A stretch of DNA of 64,000 nt. It comes from Christensenella minuta. Its GTDB lineage: Bacteria > Bacillota > Clostridia > Christensenellales > Christensenellaceae. The position numbers were made by a program, and so were the translations under genes. Positions 43,141 to 50,626 of this stretch are shown piece by piece. The DNA lies in NCBI RefSeq assembly GCF_003628755.1, contig NZ_CP029256.1, forward strand, positions 267,585-331,584. Reading direction: 5' to 3'. A model generated the notes under the pieces. That model saw nothing but the letters and a program-made list of their open reading frames with translations. It did no database searches and had not been told where the DNA came from. The first letter of the stretch is position 1. Each line of letters begins with the position of its first letter.

Positions 43141-44757
43141 ATGTTTACACCGGAAATGCTTGCTTCGGCGAAGAAAGTCGAGGCGACAAGGGCACAGAGG
43201 ATCGGCATGGAGCCGAAAAGGATGACCGCCGAAGAAAAGCACAATCTGCTGCGGGAATTTCATCCGGATTATAAGACGGATGGCTTTGAAAATTTGAAAA
43301 TAGGTCCCAATAAAGGGGAAAAAGTCCCGAAGGAGCTGGCGGCGCTTTTGCAGGCAAACAGCCGCGTCAAAGGGCTGGACCTTGATCTTGGCCGTATTGC
43401 CTATGATGTGGACGTGCTCATCATAGGCGGCGGCGGCGCGGGCGCGTCTGCGGCTATCGAGGCCGCGGGCGGCGGCGCGAACGTGATGGTTGTGACTAAG
43501 CTGCGGATGGGCGATGCGAACACCATGATGGCGGAGGGCGGCATCCAGGCTGCCGACAAGGCGAACGATTCCCCGGCAATCCATTACCTTGATGCGCTCG
43601 GCGGGGGACATTATGCAAACAAGCCGGACCTGCTGAAAAAACTTGTGACAGAAGGGCCGGGGGCCGTCAAATGGCTCAACGATCTCGGCGTGATGTTTGA
43701 TAAAGCGCCGGACGGCACGATGATTACCACGCACGGCGGCGGTACGTCCCGCAAGCGTATGCACGCGGCGCGCGATTATTCGGGCGCAGAGATCATGCGC
43801 GTGCTGCGCGACGAGGTTTGGAACAGAGGAATCCCGGTTGTGGATTTCACAGCGGCAGTGGAATTGATTCTCGATGAAAACGGCCGTGCGGCAGGCGCTG
43901 TGCTGCAAAATATGGAAACGGGCGAATACCTGGTGGCGCGCGCGAAGACGGTGATTCTTGCGACTGGCGGCGCGGGCAGGCTGCACTACCAGGGTTTTCC
44001 GACTTCGAACCACTATGGTGCGACGGCGGACGGCCTCATTCTTGCCTACCGCGCGGGAGCGAAGCTGCTTTATCAGGATACGCTGCAGTACCATCCGACG
44101 GGCGCGGCCTTCCCGGAACAGATATTCGGTGCTCTTGTAACGGAAAAGGTGCGTTCGCTCGGGGCGATGCTCATCAACTCAGAGGGCGAGGCATTTATGC
44201 ATCCGTTGGAAACGCGCGACGTCGCGGCAGCTTCCATCATCCGCGAATGCAAGGCGCGCAAGAAGGGAATCCCGACCCCGGAAGGCTGCGGCGTATGGCT
44301 TGATACGCCGATGATCGATATGATTCACGGCGAAGGAACGCTTGAAAAACGAATCCCGGCAATGCTGCGGATGTATATGAAATATGACATCGATATGCGC
44401 GAGGTGCCGATTCTTGTCTACCCGACGCTGCACTATCAGAACGGCGGCGTCGATATTTCGGTTGACGGCCAGAGCGGCGTGGAAAACCTATTTATCGCCG
44501 GTGAAGCGGTAGGAGGCATCCACGGCAGGAACCGCCTGATGGGCAATTCGCTTCTCGATATCATCGTATTCGGGCGCAACGCGGGCAAGAACGCGGCGGC
44601 AAAGGCGAAGAATGTAAAGGGCGGAAAGCTGACCCTTAGGCATGTGGAAGCCTATGCGCAGGAAATGGCGGATGCCGGCATCGTGAGCGATAAGGTGTCT
44701 CCGCTGTTGCTTCCGACCTATACGCATGGCCGCGAAAAATGGCAGGCGGAAAAATAA
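43141..44757 (+). CDS. frdA: Fumarate reductase flavoprotein subunit (soluble, Tfr-like)
   Basis: A 538-residue FAD enzyme reducing fumarate to succinate. The dinucleotide motif LIIGGGGAGASAA begins near residue 93, so there is an N-terminal extension of about 90 residues (with KIGPNKGEKVPKELA). The motif that carries covalent FAD in SdhA/FrdA (HTxxAEGG) reads NTMMAEGG: Asn127 replaces His, so FAD should be non-covalent. Catalytic-site segments QYHPTGA, TRDVAAA, LHYQNGG and GRNRLMGNS are present. No cytochrome b or anchor subunit follows. Confidence 0.9.
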   Translation: MFTPEMLASAKKVEATRAQRIGMEPKRMTAEEKHNLLREFHPDYKTDGFENLKIGPNKGEKVPKELAALLQANSRVKGLDLDLGRIAYDVDVLIIGGGGAGASAAIEAAGGGANVMVVTKLRMGDANTMMAEGGIQAADKANDSPAIHYLDALGGGHYANKPDLLKKLVTEGPGAVKWLNDLGVMFDKAPDGTMITTHGGGTSRKRMHAARDYSGAEIMRVLRDEVWNRGIPVVDFTAAVELILDENGRAAGAVLQNMETGEYLVARAKTVILATGGAGRLHYQGFPTSNHYGATADGLILAYRAGAKLLYQDTLQYHPTGAAFPEQIFGALVTEKVRSLGAMLINSEGEAFMHPLETRDVAAASIIRECKARKKGIPTPEGCGVWLDTPMIDMIHGEGTLEKRIPAMLRMYMKYDIDMREVPILVYPTLHYQNGGVDISVDGQSGVENLFIAGEAVGGIHGRNRLMGNSLLDIIVFGRNAGKNAAAKAKNVKGGKLTLRHVEAYAQEMADAGIVSDKVSPLLLPTYTHGREKWQAEK

Positions 44758-44765
44758 AAAATCAG

Positions 44766-44793
44766 AAAAACCGTCCGGCAGGGGCGGTTTTTT
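44766..44793 (+). terminator. Terminator of the mdh-frd operon
   Basis: AAAACCGTCC pairs with GGGGCGGTTTT (one wobble) around a GGCA loop, followed by six T. Confidence 0.88.
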
Positions 44794-44796
44794 GGT

Positions 44797-44802
44797 TATA
44801 AT
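44797..44802 (+). promoter_or_regulatory. -10 box of the metallo-hydrolase gene
   Basis: TATAAT directly after the preceding terminator and 35 bases before the start codon; the T-rich terminator arm takes the -35 place. Confidence 0.5.
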
Positions 44803-44836
44803 AATAGATAGAGAGAAAACCAATGGAGAGTGGGCT

Positions 44837-45565
44837 ATGCAAACGCAGATCACGTATCTTGACAACAGCGGCTTTGCAGTAAAAACGAAGCGGCATTTTT
44901 TGATTTTTGACTGCTGGGCTAAGCATCCGGCCAATGGAAAGCAGGGCCTTGCAGGCGGCATAATCGTCCCGGAAGAGCTTGCGGGAAAGTATGTTACCGT
45001 CTTTGTTTCCCATGCCCATGGCGATCATTTTAATCCCATGATTTTTAGATGGGCGGATAAAATCCAGGATATTCGTTACGTACTTTCTGACGACATCCCT
45101 TCGCGTGCGGGCGCGCTGATGGCTGCGCCGCACCGTAGCTATGACCTTGGAGATATGACGGTAGAGACTTTCCGTTCCACAGACGAGGGCGTGGCGTTTC
45201 TCACAAGAGTGGACGGGCTTTCCATCTATCACGCGGGAGACCTCAACTGGTGGCACTGGAAAGGGGAAGACCCGTGGTGGAATGAGGATATGGCCCGCGA
45301 TTACAAAAAAGAAATCGGCCTGCTGGCGGACAAACAAATCGATATTGCGTTTATCCCGGTCGATCCCCGGCTGGGAGACAGCATGCTGCTTGGGATCGAG
45401 TATTTTATGGAACATGTTGGCGCGAAGATGGTGGTTCCCATGCACTATGGAAGTGCGGGCGCAGAGGCGGCGCATGCGCTGCGCGCATCAAGGGTGCTGG
45501 CACCCTTTCGCGGACGCATCGTGATGCCGCTTACACGCGGGCAAAGCATTGTTTTTGAAAAGTAA
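44837..45565 (+). CDS. Metallo-beta-lactamase-fold hydrolase
   Basis: A 242-residue protein from ATG 44837, after GGAGAGTGGGCT. It carries HAHGDH for the dinuclear metal site, YHAGDLNWWHW (Asp ligand) and VPMHYG (last His), as in UlaG-like hydrolases. It also has a short acidic and Trp-rich insertion (DLNWWHWKGEDPWWNED). Substrate unknown. Confidence 0.82.
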   Translation: MQTQITYLDNSGFAVKTKRHFLIFDCWAKHPANGKQGLAGGIIVPEELAGKYVTVFVSHAHGDHFNPMIFRWADKIQDIRYVLSDDIPSRAGALMAAPHRSYDLGDMTVETFRSTDEGVAFLTRVDGLSIYHAGDLNWWHWKGEDPWWNEDMARDYKKEIGLLADKQIDIAFIPVDPRLGDSMLLGIEYFMEHVGAKMVVPMHYGSAGAEAAHALRASRVLAPFRGRIVMPLTRGQSIVFEK

Positions 45566-45600
45566 GCGCATGGATTGTACGAAAACGGGCAAAAGGCGTG

Positions 45601-45629
45601 TTGTACTTCATGAAAGGGAATGTTATACT
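45601..45629 (+). promoter_or_regulatory. proA promoter
   Basis: TTGTAC (45601-45606), a 17-base spacer and TATACT (45624-45629), 27 bases before the proA ATG. Confidence 0.8.
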
Positions 45630-45655
45630 GAAAAAAACGGAAAAGGAGTGTTCCC

Positions 45656-46894
45656 ATGGGTAAGGTAATACAGGTGGCAGAAGCGGCGAAAGCGGCAAAA
45701 TCTGCAATGAACCGCCTGAATACAATTGAGAAAAACAGAATCCTTGAGGCGATGGCGGCGGGCCTTCTGTCCCACACCGAAGAGATTATGAAGCAAAATG
45801 CGCTTGATGTGGACGCGGCGCGTGAGAAAGGGCGTACGCCCGCACTGATCGACCGTTTGGCGCTCGATAAAAAACGGATACAGGCAATGGCGCAGGGCCT
45901 GCGTGACGTAGCGGAGTTGCCCGATCCGATCGGCGAAATTATCCATGCGACCAAGCGCCCGAACGGTCTTCTGATTGCGAAACAGCGTGTGCCTATGGGA
46001 GTGATCGGCATCATTTATGAGGCGCGCCCGAATGTGACGGCGGATGCGGTCGGCCTGTGCCTCAAGACTTCAAATGCGGTTGTTTTGAAGGGCGGCAGCG
46101 AAGCGATCCATTCCAATAAGGCGATCGCGGACGTACTGATCCGCGCAGGAGAAGCGGCAGGTATGCCAAAGGGAGCGGTGGGCCTTATCACGGATACCTC
46201 GCGGGAAGCTGTTGCCGGAATGATGAAGCTGAACGATTTGATAGACGTGCTCATTCCGCGGGGCGGCGGCGGGCTGATTCAGTCCGTTGTACAAAACGCG
46301 ACCATCCCGGTCATCCAGACGGGGGTAGGTAATTGCCATATTTATGTCGACCAGACCGCAGATTTTGAAATGGCGACAGCGATTACGGTCAACGCGAAAA
46401 CCTCGCGGCCGGCAGTGTGCAACGCGGCGGAGAGCCTGCTTGTGCACCGCGGTATCGCGGCGGAATTCCTGCCGAAGGTATTCCGGGCGCTGAAAGAAAA
46501 AGAAGTGGAGATCCGCGGAGACGCGTTCTGTCAGAAATACGGCGCGGTCCCCGCGACGGAGGAAGACTACGACACGGAATTCCTCGATTATATTATTTCC
46601 GTGAAGGTAGTCGACGATGTGGATGCCGCCATCGACCATATCAATATGCACGGAACGGGCCATTCCGACGCCATTATTACGAATGATTACCGCAACGCGG
46701 AGCGTTTCAAGGCGGATGTGGATTCGGCGGCGGTGTACGTCAACGCCTCCACACGCTTTACGGATGGTTTTGAGTTCGGTTATGGCGCGGAGATCGGTAT
46801 CTCCACACAAAAGCTCCATGCGCGCGGGCCGATGGGCCTTGCGGAGCTCACTACCGCCAAATTTGTGATCGATGGAGACGGACAGATACGTTAG
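45656..46894 (+). CDS. proA: Gamma-glutamyl phosphate reductase
   Basis: A 412-residue aldehyde-dehydrogenase-fold enzyme of proline synthesis, reducing gamma-glutamyl phosphate to the semialdehyde with NADPH. It has RVPMGVIGIIYEARPNVTAD, NAVVLKGGSEA, and the active-site Cys in RPAVCNAAE. Unusually its partner proB is not adjacent. RBS AAAAGGAG. Confidence 0.96.
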   Translation: MGKVIQVAEAAKAAKSAMNRLNTIEKNRILEAMAAGLLSHTEEIMKQNALDVDAAREKGRTPALIDRLALDKKRIQAMAQGLRDVAELPDPIGEIIHATKRPNGLLIAKQRVPMGVIGIIYEARPNVTADAVGLCLKTSNAVVLKGGSEAIHSNKAIADVLIRAGEAAGMPKGAVGLITDTSREAVAGMMKLNDLIDVLIPRGGGGLIQSVVQNATIPVIQTGVGNCHIYVDQTADFEMATAITVNAKTSRPAVCNAAESLLVHRGIAAEFLPKVFRALKEKEVEIRGDAFCQKYGAVPATEEDYDTEFLDYIISVKVVDDVDAAIDHINMHGTGHSDAIITNDYRNAERFKADVDSAAVYVNASTRFTDGFEFGYGAEIGISTQKLHARGPMGLAELTTAKFVIDGDGQIR

Positions 46895-46906
46895 GAGGAA
46901 TGACAT

Positions 46907-47518
46907 ATGGATAATGAAAACCTGATACCGGATCTGGAACCGGAAGCGGAAGAGCTTCTGGTGAAACGGGTAAAACAGCATAAGGTCATGGGATGTATCA
47001 TTGCGGTCTGTATGATCGTGCTTGGCATACTGCTGCTGGTGATGCCGGAAGGCGTCGGTTTTGCGGTCAATTATACGGTTGCGGCCGGGATTCTTTTAAT
47101 GGGAATATACGAGCTGGTGGCTTTTTTCCGGACGTCGCCGCCCTTTCGTAATGAAGGCTCACTTGCCAGCGGCGTGATTCTTGCGCTTATGGGCATCGTG
47201 ATTATTGTCCTTTCGGTCGGAGATCCTGAAAACCAGATCGCCATGATGGGGATATTTACGACGGTGCTCGGCTTTTTCGCGTTATACCGCGGGATCCTGG
47301 AATTCTTTTCCTACAGCCAGTTCAGACAGCTGGACGCCAAGGATACCGGCTGGCTGATGATGAGCGGGGTGCTGAACCTCATCATCGGCGTGCTGATGGT
47401 GATTCTGCCTTTTACCGGCCTTATTTCGGTCGCGCTCGTTCTCGGTATTTACCTGATTGTCGCGGGCGCCGCGCTTTTTGCCGAAGCGATATCGGGTAAA
47501 GTAGCAAGAAAACACTGA
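46907..47518 (+). CDS. DUF308 (HdeD-family) membrane protein
   Basis: A 203-residue protein with a charged N-terminus and six membrane helices in three pairs. It matches the DUF308/HdeD pattern, whose cellular role is unclear outside enterobacterial acid resistance. It follows proA by 12 bases with its own TAGGAGG. A paralogue of similar size lies at 60520. Confidence 0.8.
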   Translation: MDNENLIPDLEPEAEELLVKRVKQHKVMGCIIAVCMIVLGILLLVMPEGVGFAVNYTVAAGILLMGIYELVAFFRTSPPFRNEGSLASGVILALMGIVIIVLSVGDPENQIAMMGIFTTVLGFFALYRGILEFFSYSQFRQLDAKDTGWLMMSGVLNLIIGVLMVILPFTGLISVALVLGIYLIVAGAALFAEAISGKVARKH

Positions 47519-47657
47519 AACTTATCAGTCATTATTTTACGGGCCTTTGCCGCACGCGGCAAAGGCTTGGTTGTATCTCCGGGGATACAGAAGCAAAAGC
47601 CGGGAACAGGCGCGGCCCTGCGGTCCGGGCATAAAAGTCAGAAAGGAGCAATCATAT

Positions 47658-48677
47658 ATGAAAGCGGCCTATCTAAAAGCGCCTTATCAGTTTGAAATAA
47701 GGGATGTAGAGTTGCGGGATTTGAAGCCGGAAGAAGTGCTGATCCGCGTAAAAGCGTGCGGATACTGCGGACACGACAATATCCTTGCCAAATATGCCGC
47801 GGAGGACTGGCAGCCGTTCGGACATGAGCTTGCGGGAATCGTCGAGCGGACAGGGGAAACAGTTACCCGGCTTGCCGCGGGGGATCATGTGGCTGTCGAA
47901 ACGTCTATCTTTGATCCGGGAGCGGACGTCAGCCTCAACGGACGCGTAGACCTCGATATGAACGGTCCTAATTTCATGTCAATGGGTGATAACAGCATGG
48001 GTTTTTCGGAATATGTGGTTGCGCCGGAGCTTCTGTGTGTGAAGTTCAGCGGCCTTTCCTTTGAGGAAGGCGCATTCTTGGAGCCGCTCGGCGTGGCGAT
48101 CGACCTGATCAAAACAGCGGATATTAAACTGAATGACGATGTGCTTGTAATGGGTCTCGGGCCAATCGGCCTTATGGCGCTGCAGATGGCGAAAAAGAGC
48201 GGAGCGCGCAGGGTATATGCCGCCCAGCGTTCAGGAGCGGACGCGCGAATTGGTCTGGCGAAACAGTTCGGAGCGGACGGTGTTATTTTTACGGACAAGG
48301 TGAACCTTGCGGAATTCGCGTTTGAGCGCGGGGGCGTGAACCACGTGCTCGTTACCTCGCCGCCGGATACCATCGATGTGGCAACCAGGATATGCGCGGT
48401 GGGAGGGATCGTTTCCTTCCTGGGGATCGGCTATGGGGAAAAGGAAACGTTTTCCCTGAACTCCAACGTTATTCATGGGAAAAAATTGCAGATCAGAGCG
48501 TCGAACGCGATCCCGGCGCTGTATTTCCCGGAGGGGATCGGCCTCCTGAAAGCGGGAATCGTCGACGTAAAACCGCTGATTTCGCACCGCTTTGCACTGG
48601 AAGACGCCCCGGAGGCGCTGAAAAGCTTTATCGCGGACCGAAACCACGGCGTTAAGGCGATGATGGTAAGTGAATAA
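47658..48677 (+). CDS. Zinc-type medium-chain dehydrogenase
   Basis: A 339-residue MDR alcohol/polyol dehydrogenase starting at ATG 47658 after AAAGGAG. The catalytic zinc ligands are visible (Cys in CGYCGHD, His in GHELAG, and Glu in FLEPLGVA), and the Rossmann motif is GLGPIGLMA. The four-Cys structural zinc lobe is absent: between residues 85 and 120 there is no Cys. The substrate is unknown, perhaps a polyol or sugar acid. Confidence 0.85.
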   Translation: MKAAYLKAPYQFEIRDVELRDLKPEEVLIRVKACGYCGHDNILAKYAAEDWQPFGHELAGIVERTGETVTRLAAGDHVAVETSIFDPGADVSLNGRVDLDMNGPNFMSMGDNSMGFSEYVVAPELLCVKFSGLSFEEGAFLEPLGVAIDLIKTADIKLNDDVLVMGLGPIGLMALQMAKKSGARRVYAAQRSGADARIGLAKQFGADGVIFTDKVNLAEFAFERGGVNHVLVTSPPDTIDVATRICAVGGIVSFLGIGYGEKETFSLNSNVIHGKKLQIRASNAIPALYFPEGIGLLKAGIVDVKPLISHRFALEDAPEALKSFIADRNHGVKAMMVSE

Positions 48678-48683
48678 GACACG

Positions 48684-48715
48684 AAAAGAAGCCGCACGCA
48701 GGCGGCTTCTTTTTT
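48684..48715 (+). terminator. Terminator of the medium-chain dehydrogenase gene
   Basis: A 12-bp stem AAAAGAAGCCGC / GCGGCTTCTTTT with a 6-base loop, continuing into T. Confidence 0.92.
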
Positions 48716-48940
48716 AAAACAGTGTTCTAAAGCATACATTTTGCAGAGCATCCTGCGCGCCGGCGTTTATCAATACGGTAATCGTATGGCGACCCGGTGC
48801 ATATGGGAGATAGAAAAGAGGCGAGAGGGAAATTCCAGTATGGGTATTAATTAAACTTTCAAAATACTACGACGTATCAGTTGATTGATTATGTTCCCTG
48901 CCCCACGGACATCAAAGCTCCCTGCCGCAAGCCCAGGGAA

Positions 48941-49852
48941 TCAAAACCATTTGTGCTTTTTGAAATAAACAATTCCCACCACCGCAACGAGGATGCAAAT
49001 CACGATCACGATCGGGTAAGCGGCCGCAACACCGTATTCCGGCATGCGCAGGTTCATCCCATACCAGCCCACAATCAGCGTCAGAGGCATAAAAATGATC
49101 GTCACAATGGTCAGGACCTTCATAATATTATTGGTGCGGATATCGACCTCCGCCTGATAGGCCTCGCGGATTTCCGATACGTATTCGCGTAAATTTTTTG
49201 CCTTGTCGTATAGCCGCTGTGTTTTGCCATGAATGATATTCAAAAAGCGAACGGAGCGGCTGCTGAAAACATGCTTTTCATTCATGGCTATGTATTCCAG
49301 AATACTCAGAAGGCCTTCATAATAGCGCATGATCGCCATCAGGCGTTTACGTTCCCGGATGATTTCCTCGGTAAAATTTTCCTGGCGGTCCGTCAGTACG
49401 CGGCCCTCGAGATCCGCAATTTGTTTTTCGATGTTATCTAGCTCAGTGAGGTCGTCGTCCAGCTGATATTCAAAAAACGCGCATAGCAGCCTGCCCAGCC
49501 CGGCAGTCCCGGCATTGTTTTTGGCAAATTGTTCGAGCAGGGAAACAAGATTTTTACATTCGTCGCATACAAAGTACACAATGTTCTTTTGAATAAACAG
49601 ATAGACAGAAGGGCTGTGTTTAAGATCGCGGAAGGAACGAAACAAAGGCAGGCACAGCAAGTCGAACTGCTCATGATTCTCAAACCGCATGGAAGGATTC
49701 TCAAAAATCCGTACCGCCAGCGTTCTGGGGATTATTTCCGGAAAATATTGGAGCGCCTCGGAGACCGTGACGGCGGAAACATAGGAATAGCCGTCCGTTT
49801 GGACGATTTTATCTACAGAAGACATATTTCCTTCATAAATCTGGTACAGCAT
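48941..49852 (-). CDS. corA: CorA-like divalent cation transporter
   Basis: A 303-residue protein with a long cytoplasmic region containing a coiled coil (about 130-230), then two C-terminal membrane helices. The first is followed by the selectivity motif YGMN and the MPEYG loop. It forms a pentameric Mg2+ (or Co2+/Ni2+) channel. Single gene with its own promoter. The 225 bases downstream (48716-48940) show nothing recognisable. Confidence 0.92.
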   Translation of the reverse strand: MLYQIYEGNMSSVDKIVQTDGYSYVSAVTVSEALQYFPEIIPRTLAVRIFENPSMRFENHEQFDLLCLPLFRSFRDLKHSPSVYLFIQKNIVYFVCDECKNLVSLLEQFAKNNAGTAGLGRLLCAFFEYQLDDDLTELDNIEKQIADLEGRVLTDRQENFTEEIIRERKRLMAIMRYYEGLLSILEYIAMNEKHVFSSRSVRFLNIIHGKTQRLYDKAKNLREYVSEIREAYQAEVDIRTNNIMKVLTIVTIIFMPLTLIVGWYGMNLRMPEYGVAAAYPIVIVICILVAVVGIVYFKKHKWF

Positions 49853-49876
49853 ATTCCATCCCTCTTTTCGTGCACC

Positions 49877-49905
49877 ATTGTAGCACCAAATTACACCGAA
49901 TGCAA
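49877..49905 (-). promoter_or_regulatory. corA promoter
   Basis: On the minus strand TTGCAT (49905-49900), a 17-base spacer and TACAAT (49882-49877). Confidence 0.78.
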
Positions 49906-49922
49906 AAAAGCTTTTTTCATGA

Positions 49923-49928
49923 TATAAT
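49923..49928 (+). promoter_or_regulatory. -10 box of the lipoprotein gene
   Basis: TATAAT, with the hexamer at 49900-49905 (ATGCAA) 17 bases upstream. That hexamer is also the -35 of corA on the other strand, so the promoters are back to back. Confidence 0.55.
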
Positions 49929-49972
49929 ATGCTTAACCAGCTGAGCGGGGAAACAAACCGGGAGGAAAAAAC

Positions 49973-50533
49973 ATGGGAAAGAGAAAGACCGTCTTAATAA
50001 TTGCAGCAGTGCTGATTGTCGTGGTATTTACGAGCGGATGCATGGGCAATACGAATGCGGCGTTTATGAGCCGCTTAAATAGCCTTGAAGACCAGATTGA
50101 CAGTCTGTGGCAGGAGATATATGATCTGCAAGACGAAGTGTACTACGGGCAATGGGAAGATTCGGAAGCTTCGGCAGAGCCGCCCCTTGATCCGTTGCCG
50201 GCGCCATCGGCGGAGCTTCCCGCCGGGGAAGACTATGCGAGCGCTGTCGCGGCGCTTGGAACAGAGGTCCAGACGCTGGCAGACAAAGCCGCGAAGGTTA
50301 CCGTGCCGGCGACCTATGAGGAGAGCCTGAATCTCTATTTTGAGATGAAGTCGGAATTCAAGATGCTCGAATATGAAATCGACGCGCTCGACAGCCAGCT
50401 CGAGATGGAATACTGGTCGGGAACGCTTACCCAGGAGGATTACCGCAGCTACGAGCACCAGCTCGGCCAGCTGGACGATCAGCTCGGCGCAGCCAAAGAC
50501 CAGCTCGAACACAGGCTTGGCATCGACGATTAG
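49973..50533 (+). CDS. Coiled-coil lipoprotein of unknown function
   Basis: A 186-residue exported protein. A signal peptide ends in lipobox TSGC (Cys at about 23). A helical segment follows (NSLEDQIDSLWQEIYDLQDE), then a Pro/Glu-rich linker (EPPLDPLPAPSAELP) and two more helices rich in Gln/Leu. It has no recognisable catalytic motif. It may be a surface spacer or part of an envelope complex. Confidence 0.72.
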   Translation: MGKRKTVLIIAAVLIVVVFTSGCMGNTNAAFMSRLNSLEDQIDSLWQEIYDLQDEVYYGQWEDSEASAEPPLDPLPAPSAELPAGEDYASAVAALGTEVQTLADKAAKVTVPATYEESLNLYFEMKSEFKMLEYEIDALDSQLEMEYWSGTLTQEDYRSYEHQLGQLDDQLGAAKDQLEHRLGIDD

Positions 50534-50542
50534 GGGTACACG

Positions 50543-50569
50543 AAAAGACAGCATTACGCTGTCTTTTTT
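50543..50569 (+). terminator. Terminator of the lipoprotein gene
   Basis: A 10-bp stem AAAAGACAGC / GCTGTCTTTT with a 5-base loop, followed by T. Confidence 0.92.
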
Positions 50570-50584
50570 TGCGCCGTTTTGTGT

Positions 50585-50590
50585 TATAAT
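50585..50590 (+). promoter_or_regulatory. -10 box of argH
   Basis: TATAAT 36 bases before the argH start codon, just past the preceding terminator. The -35 is not clear. Confidence 0.5.
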
Positions 50591-50626
50591 AAACCATACA
50601 AAGAAAAACGGTAGGAGTAATGATTT

